Assembly (NCBI GenBank): GCA_013377095.1
Contig: JACAAY010000005.1
Location: forward strand, 1-64,000
Direction: 5' to 3'
DNA from: Desulfuromonadales bacterium
Lineage (GTDB): Bacteria > Desulfobacterota > Desulfuromonadia > Geobacterales > Pseudopelobacteraceae
DNA: 64,000 nt
Shown here: in pieces, positions 48,039 through 57,514 of the stretch
Position numbering within the stretch: the stretch's first letter is position 1
Layout: every line of letters begins with the position of its first letter
Made by a program: the position numbers and the translations under genes
The notes under the pieces: model-generated
What the model saw: only the letters and a program-made list of their open reading frames with translations
Database searches by the model: none
Told to the model about the DNA's origin: nothing

Positions 48039-49190
48039 ATGACCGATTCACGTTTTGACTTCGACACCGCCATCAACCGATCTACAACAAACAGTGAAAA
48101 GTGGGACAAATACCGGGGGCGTGATATCATCCCGTTGTGGGTCGCGGACATGGATTTCCGCTCCCCGCCGGCGGTCATTGCCGCGCTGCACGAGCGGGTC
48201 AGCCATGGCGTTTTCGGCTATACCAACCCTTCCCAGGGGCTGATCGACGCGGTCATGGGGCACCTGAAGCGGGATTTTGACTGGCCCATCAAGCCGGAGT
48301 GGATCATCTGGCTGCCCGGTCTGGTCTGCGGACTGAATGTTCTCTGCCGGGCTGTGGGTGAGACAGATGATGAAGTCGTCACCCTGACCCCGGTCTACCC
48401 ACCCTTTCTGTCGGCGCCGCCCCTGTCCGGGCGCACGCTGCTCACCGTTCCCCTGCACCTGACAAATGGCCGCTGGGAGTGCAATCTGGAAGAACTTGAG
48501 CGCGCCATCACGCCTCGGACGAAACTGTTACTGCTCTGCTCCCCCCACAACCCGGTGGGGCGCTGCTGGTCACGGGAGGAACTGCAGCGCCTGGCGGAGC
48601 TGGCGACACGTCACAACCTGGTGATCGGATCAGACGATATCCACGCCGGTCTGATACTGGATGAGGACAAGCGCCACATCCCCCTGGCCACACTCTCAGC
48701 GGAAACCGCCTCCCGGACCATCACCCTGCTTGCACCCAGCAAGACCTTCAACATACCCGGCCTGGGCTGTTCCTTTGCGGTGATATCTGACCCCGAATTG
48801 CGCAGGAGCTTCAGAAAAGCCATGGGGCGGATCGTGCCGCATGTGAATACGCTGGGCTATACCGCCGCAGAAGCCGCCTACCGGGATGGAGAGGAATGGA
48901 GAATGGCCTTGATCGATTATCTGCGCGCAAATCGGAATCTGGTGCTTGAAGCGGTCGGGCGAATGCCAGGGTTGTCCGTGACACCGGTGGAGGCGACCTA
49001 TCTGGCCTGGATCGACGCCCGCCACAGCGGTATCGAACAGCCGGGACGTTTCTTTGAGCAGGCCGGGGTGGGACTGTCCGACGGCGCCGACTTCGGCGCC
49101 CCCGGTTTTGTCCGGCTCAATTTCGGCTGTTGCCGTTCACTGCTGGAAGAGGGCTTGCGTCGCATGGAACGGGCGCTGGCTGAACAGTGA
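48039..49190 (+). CDS. MalY/PatB-type PLP enzyme (probable cystathionine beta-lyase)
   Basis: A 383-residue fold-type I PLP enzyme. IIPLWVADMDF, PGLVCGLN, LLLCSPHNPVGRCW, SDDIHAGL and the Schiff-base lysine K235 in LAPSKTFNIPGL match the MalY/PatB group, which cleaves C-S bonds. ATG 48039 is 10 bp after GAGAAGGG; ATG 48030 is too close to it. It follows the nitroreductase in the same direction and ends 6 bp from the convergent gapN-like gene. Confidence 0.92.
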   Translation: MTDSRFDFDTAINRSTTNSEKWDKYRGRDIIPLWVADMDFRSPPAVIAALHERVSHGVFGYTNPSQGLIDAVMGHLKRDFDWPIKPEWIIWLPGLVCGLNVLCRAVGETDDEVVTLTPVYPPFLSAPPLSGRTLLTVPLHLTNGRWECNLEELERAITPRTKLLLLCSPHNPVGRCWSREELQRLAELATRHNLVIGSDDIHAGLILDEDKRHIPLATLSAETASRTITLLAPSKTFNIPGLGCSFAVISDPELRRSFRKAMGRIVPHVNTLGYTAAEAAYRDGEEWRMALIDYLRANRNLVLEAVGRMPGLSVTPVEATYLAWIDARHSGIEQPGRFFEQAGVGLSDGADFGAPGFVRLNFGCCRSLLEEGLRRMERALAEQ

Positions 49191-49196
49191 TGATTT

Positions 49197-50837
49197 TCAC
49201 AGCATGTAATCGGTCGAAAGAAAGTGTGATTTTCGCTCCTTGACGATGTTGGTGATGATCTCACGATTGGCATCGGTTTCGCGGGCAGCAACAACGATGC
49301 GGATGGAAAAGATCCTCAGGGCATCGGCCACGGACTGGGTCCCTTCGGCGGAATTTTTGCGGCCGTTGAAGGGGAAGCTGTCCGGGCTGCGCTGACACTG
49401 GCTGTTGATGTTGATCCGGCAGACCTGGTTCACCAGGGCATCCACCAGCTGGGCCAGCAGGTCGCTGCTGCGGCCGAAGATACTGGCCTGCTGGCCGTAG
49501 TTGGATGCAACAACATAGTCGATCGGCTCGCGGATATCGTCAAAGGGCACCACCGGGATGACCGGGCCGAACTGTTCTTCGTTGTAGACCCGCATGGCCG
49601 GGGAAACCGGATAGAGCAACGCCGGGTTGAAGAAGGAGCTGCTGCTGACTCCGCCACCGCTGTTGATGATTTCCGCGCCGAGGGATCGGGCATCCTGAAC
49701 CAGTTCCGTCAGGTAGGCCGGCTTCTCCGGTTCGGGCAACGGGGTTATGGTGACCCCCTCCTCCCACGGCATGCCGCACTTTAGATTGGAAATGCCGTCG
49801 GCCATGCGCCGCAGAAAATCAGCTGCAATGGAACGGTGCACGAACAGGATCTTAAGCGCCGTGCAGCGCTGACCATTGTACGTCAGACTTCCCGAGAGAC
49901 ATTCGGAAACCACCAGATCCAGATCGGCATCCGGCAGGATGATGGCGGGATTCTTTGCATCCAGCCCCAGGACGCAGCGCAGGCGGTGGGGACGGGGATG
50001 GATGGCGCGTAGCGCATCGGCGACCCGGTGGGTACCGATAAAACCGAGCACATCCACCTGGCCCGAAGCGAGCAGCGGCGGTAACACCACCTCGCCGTCA
50101 CCGTAAACCGTATTGACCACCCCGGGGGGGAAGCAGTCCCGGAATGCCTCCAGCAGCGGTTCAAAGAGCAGGATGCCGAAACGGGGCGGCTTGAGCAGGA
50201 TGGTGTTGCCCATGACCAGGGCCGGAATCAGGGTGGTAAAGGTTTCATAGAGCGGAAAGTTGTACGGCCCCATGCAGAGCACCACTCCCAGGGGGGCGCG
50301 GCGGATCTGGCCGATAATGCCATGCTGGATCACAAAGCGGGATGACACCCGATCAAGCTCCTTGAGTGCATCAAGGGTGTCGCGGATATAGGCCAGTGCC
50401 CGCTCGAATTCCCGTTCCGCCTCCCGCAACGACTTGCCGATCTCCCACATCAGCAGCTTGACGATGTCGTCGCGCTTCTCCCGCATGGCGCGGGTAAAAC
50501 GCTGTACACTCTGGATCCGCTCACCCACCGACATGGTCGGCCAGATACCACGGCCGTTGGCATAGGCCCGCACCGCCACATCCAGAATCTCCAGTGCCGC
50601 TTTCCCGCTCAGTAGAGGCGTCTCACCCAGGAGGCGGGGGATGAGTTCACCGTTCTTCCGAGTACAGACCGGGGACAGCACCTGCTGCAGAGGGCCTTCC
50701 CAGCGGCGCAGTTCCCCGTCGATCAGATAGTGATCCTGCCTGCTGGGCGTCTCGATGATGAAGTGTTGCGGAATCTGGCCTTCTTCCGGGAAGAGAGATT
50801 CAACAGATTGTTTCAGAGGGTGGGTATCAACTGCCAT
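49197..50837 (-). CDS. gapN: NADP-dependent non-phosphorylating glyceraldehyde-3-phosphate dehydrogenase (GapN type)
   Basis: Aldehyde dehydrogenase of 546 residues from ATG 50837 (AAGGAG five bases upstream). The catalytic Cys is C325 in TYNGQRCTALK, with GLDAKNPAIILPDADLD before it. The late segment QCQRSPDSFPFNGRKNSAEGTQSVADALR is written here only in part (SPDSFPFNGRKNSAEG); it is typical of GapN, which oxidises glyceraldehyde-3-phosphate straight to 3-phosphoglycerate with NADPH. It would bypass the phosphorylating GAPDH/PGK pair at the cost of ATP. Other aldehyde substrates cannot be excluded. Confidence 0.87.
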   Translation of the reverse strand: MAVDTHPLKQSVESLFPEEGQIPQHFIIETPSRQDHYLIDGELRRWEGPLQQVLSPVCTRKNGELIPRLLGETPLLSGKAALEILDVAVRAYANGRGIWPTMSVGERIQSVQRFTRAMREKRDDIVKLLMWEIGKSLREAEREFERALAYIRDTLDALKELDRVSSRFVIQHGIIGQIRRAPLGVVLCMGPYNFPLYETFTTLIPALVMGNTILLKPPRFGILLFEPLLEAFRDCFPPGVVNTVYGDGEVVLPPLLASGQVDVLGFIGTHRVADALRAIHPRPHRLRCVLGLDAKNPAIILPDADLDLVVSECLSGSLTYNGQRCTALKILFVHRSIAADFLRRMADGISNLKCGMPWEEGVTITPLPEPEKPAYLTELVQDARSLGAEIINSGGGVSSSSFFNPALLYPVSPAMRVYNEEQFGPVIPVVPFDDIREPIDYVVASNYGQQASIFGRSSDLLAQLVDALVNQVCRININSQCQRSPDSFPFNGRKNSAEGTQSVADALRIFSIRIVVAARETDANREIITNIVKERKSHFLSTDYML

Positions 50838-50903
50838 TACAACTCCTTCTATTCCGAGCAGGGACAAGAGCTTGACAAGAAAGCCACCTGTCGCATGTCA
50901 CTT

Positions 50904-51809
50904 CTATTCCGCCGTCCCCCCATTCAGTGACAATACCGAGGTGGGATCAGGTTTTGCGCGGGCCGGGAGGATTGACAACACCATCCCCACCAGGATCAGA
51001 AGCGCTCCTGCAAGCCCGTATATACCCAAACGTTCATCATTGGCTATCCATGCATAGAACGCAGCAAAAACCGGTTCCGTGCAAAAGATCAAAGCCGTAT
51101 TTGTATGGCTGATGTAACGCTGCATGGACGTCTGCACCAGAAACGCAAAAACCGTTGCGATCAGCGCACAGATCAGCAGCGTGCCGAGCATCTGCGGCTG
51201 CCAGACAAACACCGGCCGGTGACGGGCAAAAGCGAACAGCAGACTCAGCAGGGCCACGATACCGAGTTGCACAGCGGTTAACCAGTAGTAATCACTGCTG
51301 CGAGCGAATTCTCCGGTGTAAATCATGTGCAGCGATACGCAGACGGCGCAGGTGGCGGCCAGCAGATCGCCAAAATTGAAGCTGAGGGTGCCCTTGCCGC
51401 ATAACAGAAAAAGACCGACTACGGAAAGTGCCACGGCGCATTTGATGGTTCCGCTGATATGCTGACGCAGCATCAATGCGGAGATCAGCGGCACCATGAT
51501 CACGTTCAGACCGGTCAGAAAACCGGTGTTGGATGCACTGGTATAGAGCAGCGCCACCGTCTGAAAGGCGTAGGCCCCAAACAGAAAGAGCCCCATGATA
51601 CACCCCTGACGGATGGTGCGTACGGTCAGGTTTCCGCCCCTGAACCAGCAGATCGGAAGAATGACGGCAAAGGCCAGCATAAAGCGCTGGGCCAGAAAAA
51701 CAAATACGTCCACACCTTCCAGGGCCTGCTTGACAAGGGTAAAGGTTACCCCCCAAAAAAAAGTTGTGGTCAACAGCAGCACGGCTGCCTTGAAACGATT
51801 CATTGCCAT
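50904..51809 (-). CDS. EamA/DMT-family transporter
   Basis: A 301-residue inner-membrane protein with about ten TM segments, made of two EamA halves (TTTFFWGVTFTLVKQAL in the first; ALIFCTEPVFAAFYAWI in the second). Family members export amino acids or metabolites. The same strand as gapN, 66 bp away. Substrate unknown. Confidence 0.9.
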   Translation of the reverse strand: MAMNRFKAAVLLLTTTFFWGVTFTLVKQALEGVDVFVFLAQRFMLAFAVILPICWFRGGNLTVRTIRQGCIMGLFLFGAYAFQTVALLYTSASNTGFLTGLNVIMVPLISALMLRQHISGTIKCAVALSVVGLFLLCGKGTLSFNFGDLLAATCAVCVSLHMIYTGEFARSSDYYWLTAVQLGIVALLSLLFAFARHRPVFVWQPQMLGTLLICALIATVFAFLVQTSMQRYISHTNTALIFCTEPVFAAFYAWIANDERLGIYGLAGALLILVGMVLSILPARAKPDPTSVLSLNGGTAE

Positions 51810-51946
51810 ATTCCCGTGTAATACAAGTTCTCAGCAAACATTTCGTTCATCTGTCATAAACGATCGGAGTCCCAATGGGCAAGAACAAATTGGGCAAAAC
51901 AGTGGTCTATAGCTCTATCTCATCGAATTTAACTAGACTTTTTTTG

Positions 51947-51976
51947 TTGACAATAATCACCCCCTCTCATTATAAC
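51947..51976 (+). promoter_or_regulatory. Promoter for the polar amino acid ABC operon
   Basis: TTGACA (51947-51952), an 18-bp spacer and TATAAC (51971-51976) in AT-rich DNA. Predicted start near 51983, leaving a short leader before the ATG at 52030. Confidence 0.6.
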
Positions 51977-52029
51977 CAAACGGTCTTACCAATTTAGATG
52001 TTATCCACTTATCAAAAAGGAGAGTATGC

Positions 52030-52773
52030 ATGAAAGTACTACGTACGATTGCAGTCGCACTTGCCCTGCTGACCACCATGTCCCTGTCAGCCCTGGCCGC
52101 TCCCAAGAGCATCAAGGTCGCCACCGACGCCACCTGGCCGCCAATGGAAATGGTCGACGCCAACAAACAGATCGTTGGCTATGACATCGATTTCCTGACA
52201 GCCGTGGCAAAAGAGGCCGGGGTCAAGGTCGAGTTCAAGAACACCGCCTGGGACGGCATCTTTGCCGGCCTCGATTCCGGACAGTATGACGCCATCATCT
52301 CCTCGGTAACCATCACCAATGAACGCAAGGCCAAGTATGATTTTACCGAGCCGTATACCAGCATCGGCCAGATCCTGGTTGTGCCCAAGACCGATAAAAC
52401 CTCAAAAAAGATTGCCGATCTGAAGGGCAAGAAAATCGGGGCCCAGATCGGTACAACCGGCGCATTCGAAATAAAAAAAGTTACCGGAGTTGAATTGAAG
52501 GGCTACGACGAAATCGGGCTGGCTTTTGAAGACATGGCTGCGGGACGCGTCTCCGCCGTTGTCTGCGACGAACCGGTCGCGGCCCATTTTGCCCTGCAGA
52601 AAAAGGAGTACAAGGAAAAATTCAAGATCGTCGGCACGTCATTCACCAAGGAAGGCTACGGCATCGTTGTCAAAAAGGGCAACAAGGAACTGGTCGACCT
52701 GTTGAACAAAGGCATCAAGGCTGTTAAAGCGAAGAAACTCGATGTCAAGATCCACACCAAATGGGTGAAATAG
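52030..52773 (+). CDS. Polar amino acid ABC transporter, substrate-binding protein
   Basis: A 247-residue periplasmic binding protein. A signal peptide (1-23, ending SALA) precedes the SBP family 3 fold: ATDATWPPMEMVDANKQIVGYDIDF, GQYDAIISSVTIT, YTSIGQILVVPK and VCDEPVAAHF. AAAAAGGAGAG precedes the ATG. It begins an operon with permease and ATPase genes (13- and 14-bp overlaps). Probable ligands are glutamine, arginine or similar. Confidence 0.94.
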   Translation: MKVLRTIAVALALLTTMSLSALAAPKSIKVATDATWPPMEMVDANKQIVGYDIDFLTAVAKEAGVKVEFKNTAWDGIFAGLDSGQYDAIISSVTITNERKAKYDFTEPYTSIGQILVVPKTDKTSKKIADLKGKKIGAQIGTTGAFEIKKVTGVELKGYDEIGLAFEDMAAGRVSAVVCDEPVAAHFALQKKEYKEKFKIVGTSFTKEGYGIVVKKGNKELVDLLNKGIKAVKAKKLDVKIHTKWVK

Positions 52774-53615
52774 CTTCCAGCGCCGGGGCGCGGCCCGGAA
52801 AACCGCCGCGCACCGGCGAATCGCCCTTGCCCGACAACAAGGCTCCCCATACACCGATCGATGTTGGTGAAGGTGCCTCAATTCCGCGCAAGAGCGATGC
52901 CGGACTGTTTACGGCCTGGAGAATTGCCTTTTTCGGCTCAATCGCACTCTGTCTCTATCTGGCGTTCGGAAAGCCGGATTCCTACATGGCGATTTTCCGG
53001 TTTGTTCCCGATGGAATTCTGGTCACCTTCAAGGTCACGATCGGTTCAATCCTGCTGGCCATTATCGTCGGACTGATCGCCGGACTGGGCAGAATTTCAA
53101 CCAACCGTTACATCAACGGGGCAGCTTCGCTGTATGTCGAGGTGATCCGCGGTATTCCGCTGCTGGTTCAGCTGTTCTACATCTACTATGCTCTGGGCCG
53201 CTTTGTAAAAATACCCGATATCATCAGCGCCATCATTGCCATGGCGGTCTGCTACGGCGCCTACATGGGCGAAATTTTCCGTGCCGGCATCCAGTCGATC
53301 CCCAAGGGACAGATGGAGGCCGCTCTCTCTCTTGGCATGTCCCGCTCCCAGGCCTTGCGACAGGTCATCCTGCCCCAGGCCTTCAAGGTTGTCCTGCCGC
53401 CCATCGGCAACGAGTTTATCGCCCTGCTTAAGGATTCATCGCTGGTATCAATTCTCGCTGTTTCCGACCTGCTGCGCCGCGGCAGGGAATACGCTTCCGA
53501 AACCTTCAGCTACTTTGAAACCTACACCGTTATCGCCCTGATCTACCTGGTTATGACCCTCTTCTTTTCCAAACTGATCGGCATGATGGAGGAGCGTCTC
53601 AATGAAGGCAGATAG
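52761..53615 (+). CDS. Polar amino acid ABC transporter, permease
   Basis: A 284-residue inner-membrane protein. An unusual hydrophilic N-terminal tail of about 50 residues is followed by five or so TM helices and the EAA loop ([23 protein letters not shown]). It starts inside the binding-protein gene. Only one permease is present, so the transporter is probably a homodimer of this subunit. The tail length depends on the chosen start; a later GTG or ATG could be used. Confidence 0.93.
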   Translation: MGEIASSAGARPGKPPRTGESPLPDNKAPHTPIDVGEGASIPRKSDAGLFTAWRIAFFGSIALCLYLAFGKPDSYMAIFRFVPDGILVTFKVTIGSILLAIIVGLIAGLGRISTNRYINGAASLYVEVIRGIPLLVQLFYIYYALGRFVKIPDIISAIIAMAVCYGAYMGEIFRAGIQSIPKGQMEAALSLGMSRSQALRQVILPQAFKVVLPPIGNEFIALLKDSSLVSILAVSDLLRRGREYASETFSYFETYTVIALIYLVMTLFFSKLIGMMEERLNEGR

Positions 53616-54345
53616 CCAACTAATTATAAGCGTTAACGGTGTCTCCAAGTTTTTTGGCGCCTTCCAGGCTCTGGATGATGTATCCTTCAACGTCATGGAC
53701 GGTGAAAAGGTTGTCATCATCGGTCCCAGCGGTTCCGGTAAAAGTACCATCCTGCGTTCGATCAACCGCCTGGAAACCATTGATCGAGGGCAGATTACGG
53801 TTCACGGTATGGATGTCAGCGACCCGAAGATCGATATCTGCAAGGTTCGCGAAGAGGTCGGCATGGTCTTCCAATCATTCAACCTCTTCCCCCACAAAAC
53901 CGTACTGGAGAACCTGACACTGGCCCAGACCGTTGTCCGCAAACGAAGTTCCGCCGAGGCCAGGAAGGTTGCCATGGAACTACTGGAGAAGGTCGGTATT
54001 GCCGAAAAAGCGGCTGCCTACCCGGTCAAACTCTCCGGAGGACAGCAGCAGCGCGTGGCCATTGCCCGCTCGCTGGCCATGAACCCCAAGGCGATCCTGT
54101 TCGACGAACCCACCTCGGCCCTCGACCCGGAGATGATCGGCGAAGTGCTGGACGTCATGAAGAAACTGGCCCAAGAAGGAATGACCATGGTGGTCGTCAC
54201 CCATGAGATGGGCTTTGCCCGTGAGGTAGCCGATCGGGTGATATTCATGGACCATGGCCGGATCGTGGAACAAGGCACGCCGGAACATTTCTTCACCAAT
54301 CCGACCCATGAACGCGCCAAACTGTTTTTAAGCCAGATACTGTAA
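53602..54345 (+). CDS. Polar amino acid ABC transporter, ATP-binding protein
   Basis: A 247-residue ATPase. Walker [10 protein letters not shown], the Q-loop [17 protein letters not shown], the signature [15 protein letters not shown] and Walker [16 protein letters not shown] are all in place; the ending [19 protein letters not shown] is typical of GlnQ/HisP. It overlaps the permease gene by 14 bp, completing the transporter. Confidence 0.95.
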   Translation: MKADSQLIISVNGVSKFFGAFQALDDVSFNVMDGEKVVIIGPSGSGKSTILRSINRLETIDRGQITVHGMDVSDPKIDICKVREEVGMVFQSFNLFPHKTVLENLTLAQTVVRKRSSAEARKVAMELLEKVGIAEKAAAYPVKLSGGQQQRVAIARSLAMNPKAILFDEPTSALDPEMIGEVLDVMKKLAQEGMTMVVVTHEMGFAREVADRVIFMDHGRIVEQGTPEHFFTNPTHERAKLFLSQIL

Positions 54346-54422
54346 TTTCAAGGCCGTATAGCGGCACTCCCGACCAGGAGCTTTGTAATTCAACCGTGCA
54401 TCACACACCAAGGAGGGAAATG

Positions 54423-55862
54423 ATGAAGAGAAGAAATATTGTGGCGACATTCGTCACACTGGGCCTGGCCGCGGCAGCAACGACTCCGGCAATGGCCCTG
54501 GAGAACGAGTTCCACGGCCTTTTCAGTTTGCGGTACATCAACTCCAACTTCAATCGCACCGCGACGACCGACTTTGGCCCTGGCGACGGTTCCTACGACC
54601 CAAGTGGAACGACAAAAAAACAGTATTCTGCCAACTTCTTTGAACAACGCGCCCGCCTGCAGTACATCGCCAAGGCCAACGCCGACCTGAAACTGGTCAC
54701 CCACTTCGAGATCGACTATGCCTACTGGGGCAACAGTTCCTACACCACAGGCCGAAACCAGGGGGGTGCCCAGGGCGCTGACACAGTCAATATTGAAACC
54801 AAAAGTGTCTATCTGGACTTTAACCCCTGCAATTTCATCAACGTTAAAATGGGCATGCAGCCCATTGCCGACTCCTTCAAGGGGTCGATCATCGACTCCG
54901 ATGCTGCCGGTGTGCTGCTCACCGGTAACAATTTCGGCAAGTTCACCCCCTCAATGGGCTACTTCCGTTTCAATGACACAGGTAAGCGGGATAACGTTCT
55001 CGGTCACCTTACCAGCGACATGCTCCTGCTTGACGGCAAGTATGAGGTCTCTAAGGACCTGAAAATCGGCGGCGCCTACTACTTCTTCAGAGATGGCCAG
55101 GAAACCGGTACATCATTTACTACTACCGCTTCAAATGCTGCGAATGGGGTACTTCCCGATGGAACGCTCGTGTATCCAGCCGGGACAACGTTCGCAACGA
55201 CCGCCACGTCAAACAGAAACGATATCAAACTTCACGTTTTCGGCCTGAACGCCGAATACACTGCCGGCCCGCTAACCCTGAACGGTTTTGCTATCTACGA
55301 GACCGGCTGGTTCAACAATGATTATGTCAACTCCTTTGCCGGAAATCTCGGCGCCAAGCTCAAGGCCGGTCCCGGCACGGCCCGCATGGAAATGCTGTAT
55401 GTTTCCGGTGGCAGCCGCAGTGCCTTCTACTCCTCCCCCGGTGGCGAGCATGGCTACTACGACAATGAGATGGTCATACTGGGTCGCGACAAGAACGCCT
55501 ATACCACCGACAACTCGATGCTCGACCTGACCGGCAACCGCGGCCAGGGCCAGATGGGCGTGTATCTGGGTTATGACCTGCCGGTCACCCCCAAGCTCGA
55601 TACCGCCTTCAACGTCGGTGTTGCCGGTGTGACGCACTCCACGAGCAGAAAACCGATCAATATAGTTAGCGGGACCAAGAACGGCAGCAACTTCCTGGGC
55701 ACCGAGGTCAATGCCGAGGCCACCTACAAACTGCTTGAAGGGCTGAGTGTCAGCTTCCGCACCGCCTATGTCTTCCTGGGTGGCTACTACAAGGACGTTG
55801 CCTTGAATGGCACCCCCGATGATCCCTACGACCTGAAGCTGATCTTCAAATACACGTTCTGA
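54423..55862 (+). CDS. Outer-membrane porin-like beta-barrel
   Basis: About 480 residues. ATG 54423 is five bases after AGGAGGG; another ATG stands at 54420. A signal peptide (ending TTPAMA) is followed by alternating-residue beta strands with many aromatic ends, and the last residues (LKLIFKYTF) end in Phe, the usual barrel signal. It resembles Geobacter porin-like proteins. Placed downstream of an amino acid transporter, it could be the outer-membrane entry for the same nutrients, but this is inference. Confidence 0.82.
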   Translation: MKRRNIVATFVTLGLAAAATTPAMALENEFHGLFSLRYINSNFNRTATTDFGPGDGSYDPSGTTKKQYSANFFEQRARLQYIAKANADLKLVTHFEIDYAYWGNSSYTTGRNQGGAQGADTVNIETKSVYLDFNPCNFINVKMGMQPIADSFKGSIIDSDAAGVLLTGNNFGKFTPSMGYFRFNDTGKRDNVLGHLTSDMLLLDGKYEVSKDLKIGGAYYFFRDGQETGTSFTTTASNAANGVLPDGTLVYPAGTTFATTATSNRNDIKLHVFGLNAEYTAGPLTLNGFAIYETGWFNNDYVNSFAGNLGAKLKAGPGTARMEMLYVSGGSRSAFYSSPGGEHGYYDNEMVILGRDKNAYTTDNSMLDLTGNRGQGQMGVYLGYDLPVTPKLDTAFNVGVAGVTHSTSRKPINIVSGTKNGSNFLGTEVNAEATYKLLEGLSVSFRTAYVFLGGYYKDVALNGTPDDPYDLKLIFKYTF

Positions 55863-55923
55863 CAACGAAAACCGCGGGAGCATGCCACTGCTCCCGCTCA
55901 ATTTAAACTGTAAGGAGCACGCC

Positions 55924-56202
55924 ATGAGAAAAGTTCTGATCGCCCTTCTGACTGTCTTTGCCCTTTCCACCGCCAGCGCGGCCCTTGCCCAGGATGCAGC
56001 ACCAAACAGCAAGGACGAGTGCCTGCTGGCTTCCAAGGGATGCCGGGACCAGGTGGACAGCATCCAGCAGAAGATCAAGCGGATTAACAGCGAAATCAAG
56101 AAGGGCAAGAAAGTGTATTCAGCGGAAGAGCTGAAGAAGCTGCAGCAGAAACTGAAAGAGGCCGATGAAATTCTGAACAGCCTGGAAAAGCCGGGTCGCT
56201 GA
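55924..56202 (+). CDS. Small periplasmic coiled-coil protein
   Basis: A 92-residue exported protein. The signal peptide is 1-22 (ending AALA). The mature part has two cysteines (DECLLASKGC) that may form a disulfide, then a coiled coil (QQKIKRINSEIKKGKK, ELKKLQQKLKEADEIL). TAAGGAGC precedes the ATG. It lies between the porin and Liv-type genes and may travel with them. No named family; function unknown. Confidence 0.85.
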   Translation: MRKVLIALLTVFALSTASAALAQDAAPNSKDECLLASKGCRDQVDSIQQKIKRINSEIKKGKKVYSAEELKKLQQKLKEADEILNSLEKPGR

Positions 56203-56235
56203 CCCGAACCTATCTCTCACGCAAGGAGGAACACA

Positions 56236-57417
56236 ATGAACTTCAAGAAGGTTGTCCCACTGCTGCTGTCCGGCGCACTGGCCCTGACGATTGGTTGTAC
56301 GAAGAAGGAAGACGCCAAATCCGGCGAGGCCGCAAAACCTGCCGGCGACACCATCAAGATCGGCTTTATGGGCGCTCTGACCGGCGATGTGGCCATGTTC
56401 GGCAAACCGACCCTGGAAGGGATGAAGATCGCCGCCGATGAAGTCAACGCCAGCGGTGGCATCAATGGCAAGAAAATTGAGATCGTTGAGGCCGACAATC
56501 GCGGAGACAAGCAGGAAGGCGCCTCCGTTGCCCAGAAACTGATCAGCCGCGACAACGTCGTTGCCATCCTGGGTGACCCGACCACCGGCATATCCAAAGT
56601 CGTTGCCCCCATCGCCCAGAAGGCGGGTGTGGTCCTGCTCTCAGCCGGCGCCACCGGCCCCGGTCTGGTTGAAGTCGGAGATTTCATCTTCCGTAACACG
56701 CTGCTGGACAGCGTTGCCATCCCGGCCTGTATCGATTACTTCGCCAAGGAGCTCAAATACAAGAAAGTTGCCGTGATCACCTCCGATAACAATGACTACA
56801 GCGTTGGTCTGTCCCAGACATTCCGCGATGCCGCCAAAGGCAAAGGCATCGAGATCGTGTCCGACGAAAAGGTCAAGGACGGCGACAAGGACTTCAGCGC
56901 CCAGGTCACCAATATCAAGGCCAAAAAACCGGATGTCATCTTCTACTCGGGCTACTATACCGAGGCGGCCCTGATCATGAAGGAAGCTCGCAAACAGGGC
57001 ATCAAGGCCAATATGTTCGGTGGCGACGGCCTGTTCTCGCCTGAACTCATCAAACTGGGCGGCGATGCCGTGGAAGGCTCCATGTCAGCCCTGGGCTTCT
57101 CGCCCGAGCAGGCTACCCCTGAAACCGCCAAGTTCATTGAAACCTTTAAGAAGAAATTCAACGGCGCACTTCCCGGCCTCTTTGACGCCCAGGGCTATGA
57201 CGGTCTGATGATGCTGGCTGACGCCATGAAGCGCGCCAACAGCAGTGACCCGAAGGTATTCAAGACCGCCCTGGCCAAGACCAAAGACTTCAAGGGCGTT
57301 TCCGGCACGATCACCATCCGCGCCAACCGCGAACCGATCAAGACCCCTCTCTGCCTGTTGGCGGTAAAAGGTGGCCAGTTCGTGCTCAAGGCAAAAGTAC
57401 CGGTCAAAATGGATTAA
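56236..57417 (+). CDS. Branched-chain amino acid-type ABC substrate-binding lipoprotein
   Basis: A 393-residue binding protein of the LivJ family (Leu/Ile/Val-type fold). The signal sequence ends in LTIGC (C21), so it is lipid-anchored, and IKIGFMGALTGDVAMFGK begins the fold. AAGGAGGA precedes the ATG. No LivHMGF components are in the window, making it an orphan that must work with a transporter elsewhere. A strong terminator follows. Confidence 0.92.
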   Translation: MNFKKVVPLLLSGALALTIGCTKKEDAKSGEAAKPAGDTIKIGFMGALTGDVAMFGKPTLEGMKIAADEVNASGGINGKKIEIVEADNRGDKQEGASVAQKLISRDNVVAILGDPTTGISKVVAPIAQKAGVVLLSAGATGPGLVEVGDFIFRNTLLDSVAIPACIDYFAKELKYKKVAVITSDNNDYSVGLSQTFRDAAKGKGIEIVSDEKVKDGDKDFSAQVTNIKAKKPDVIFYSGYYTEAALIMKEARKQGIKANMFGGDGLFSPELIKLGGDAVEGSMSALGFSPEQATPETAKFIETFKKKFNGALPGLFDAQGYDGLMMLADAMKRANSSDPKVFKTALAKTKDFKGVSGTITIRANREPIKTPLCLLAVKGGQFVLKAKVPVKMD

Positions 57418-57455
57418 CCTGATTCACAACGCTTTCGAGCATGTTTCATGAAAAC

Positions 57456-57496
57456 AAAAAACGCCGTGCGACCTGACTGGTCGCACGGCGTTTTTT
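57456..57496. terminator. Bidirectional intrinsic terminator
   Basis: AAAAACGCCGTGCGACC (57456-57472 area) pairs with GGTCGCACGGCGTTTTT (57479-57495) around a short loop, with A and T runs on either side. It serves both the Liv-type gene and the converging minus-strand gene. Confidence 0.92.
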
Positions 57497-57514
57497 AATC
57501 ACTACAGTTATTTT

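Noticed and set aside
54018-54320. Minus-strand frame opposite the ABC ATPase gene
   Set aside because: Shadow of a conserved ATPase; no motifs.
55272-56108. Minus-strand frame of 278 codons across the porin and coiled-coil genes
   Set aside because: It spans two plus-strand genes and their gap, without motif or ribosome site.
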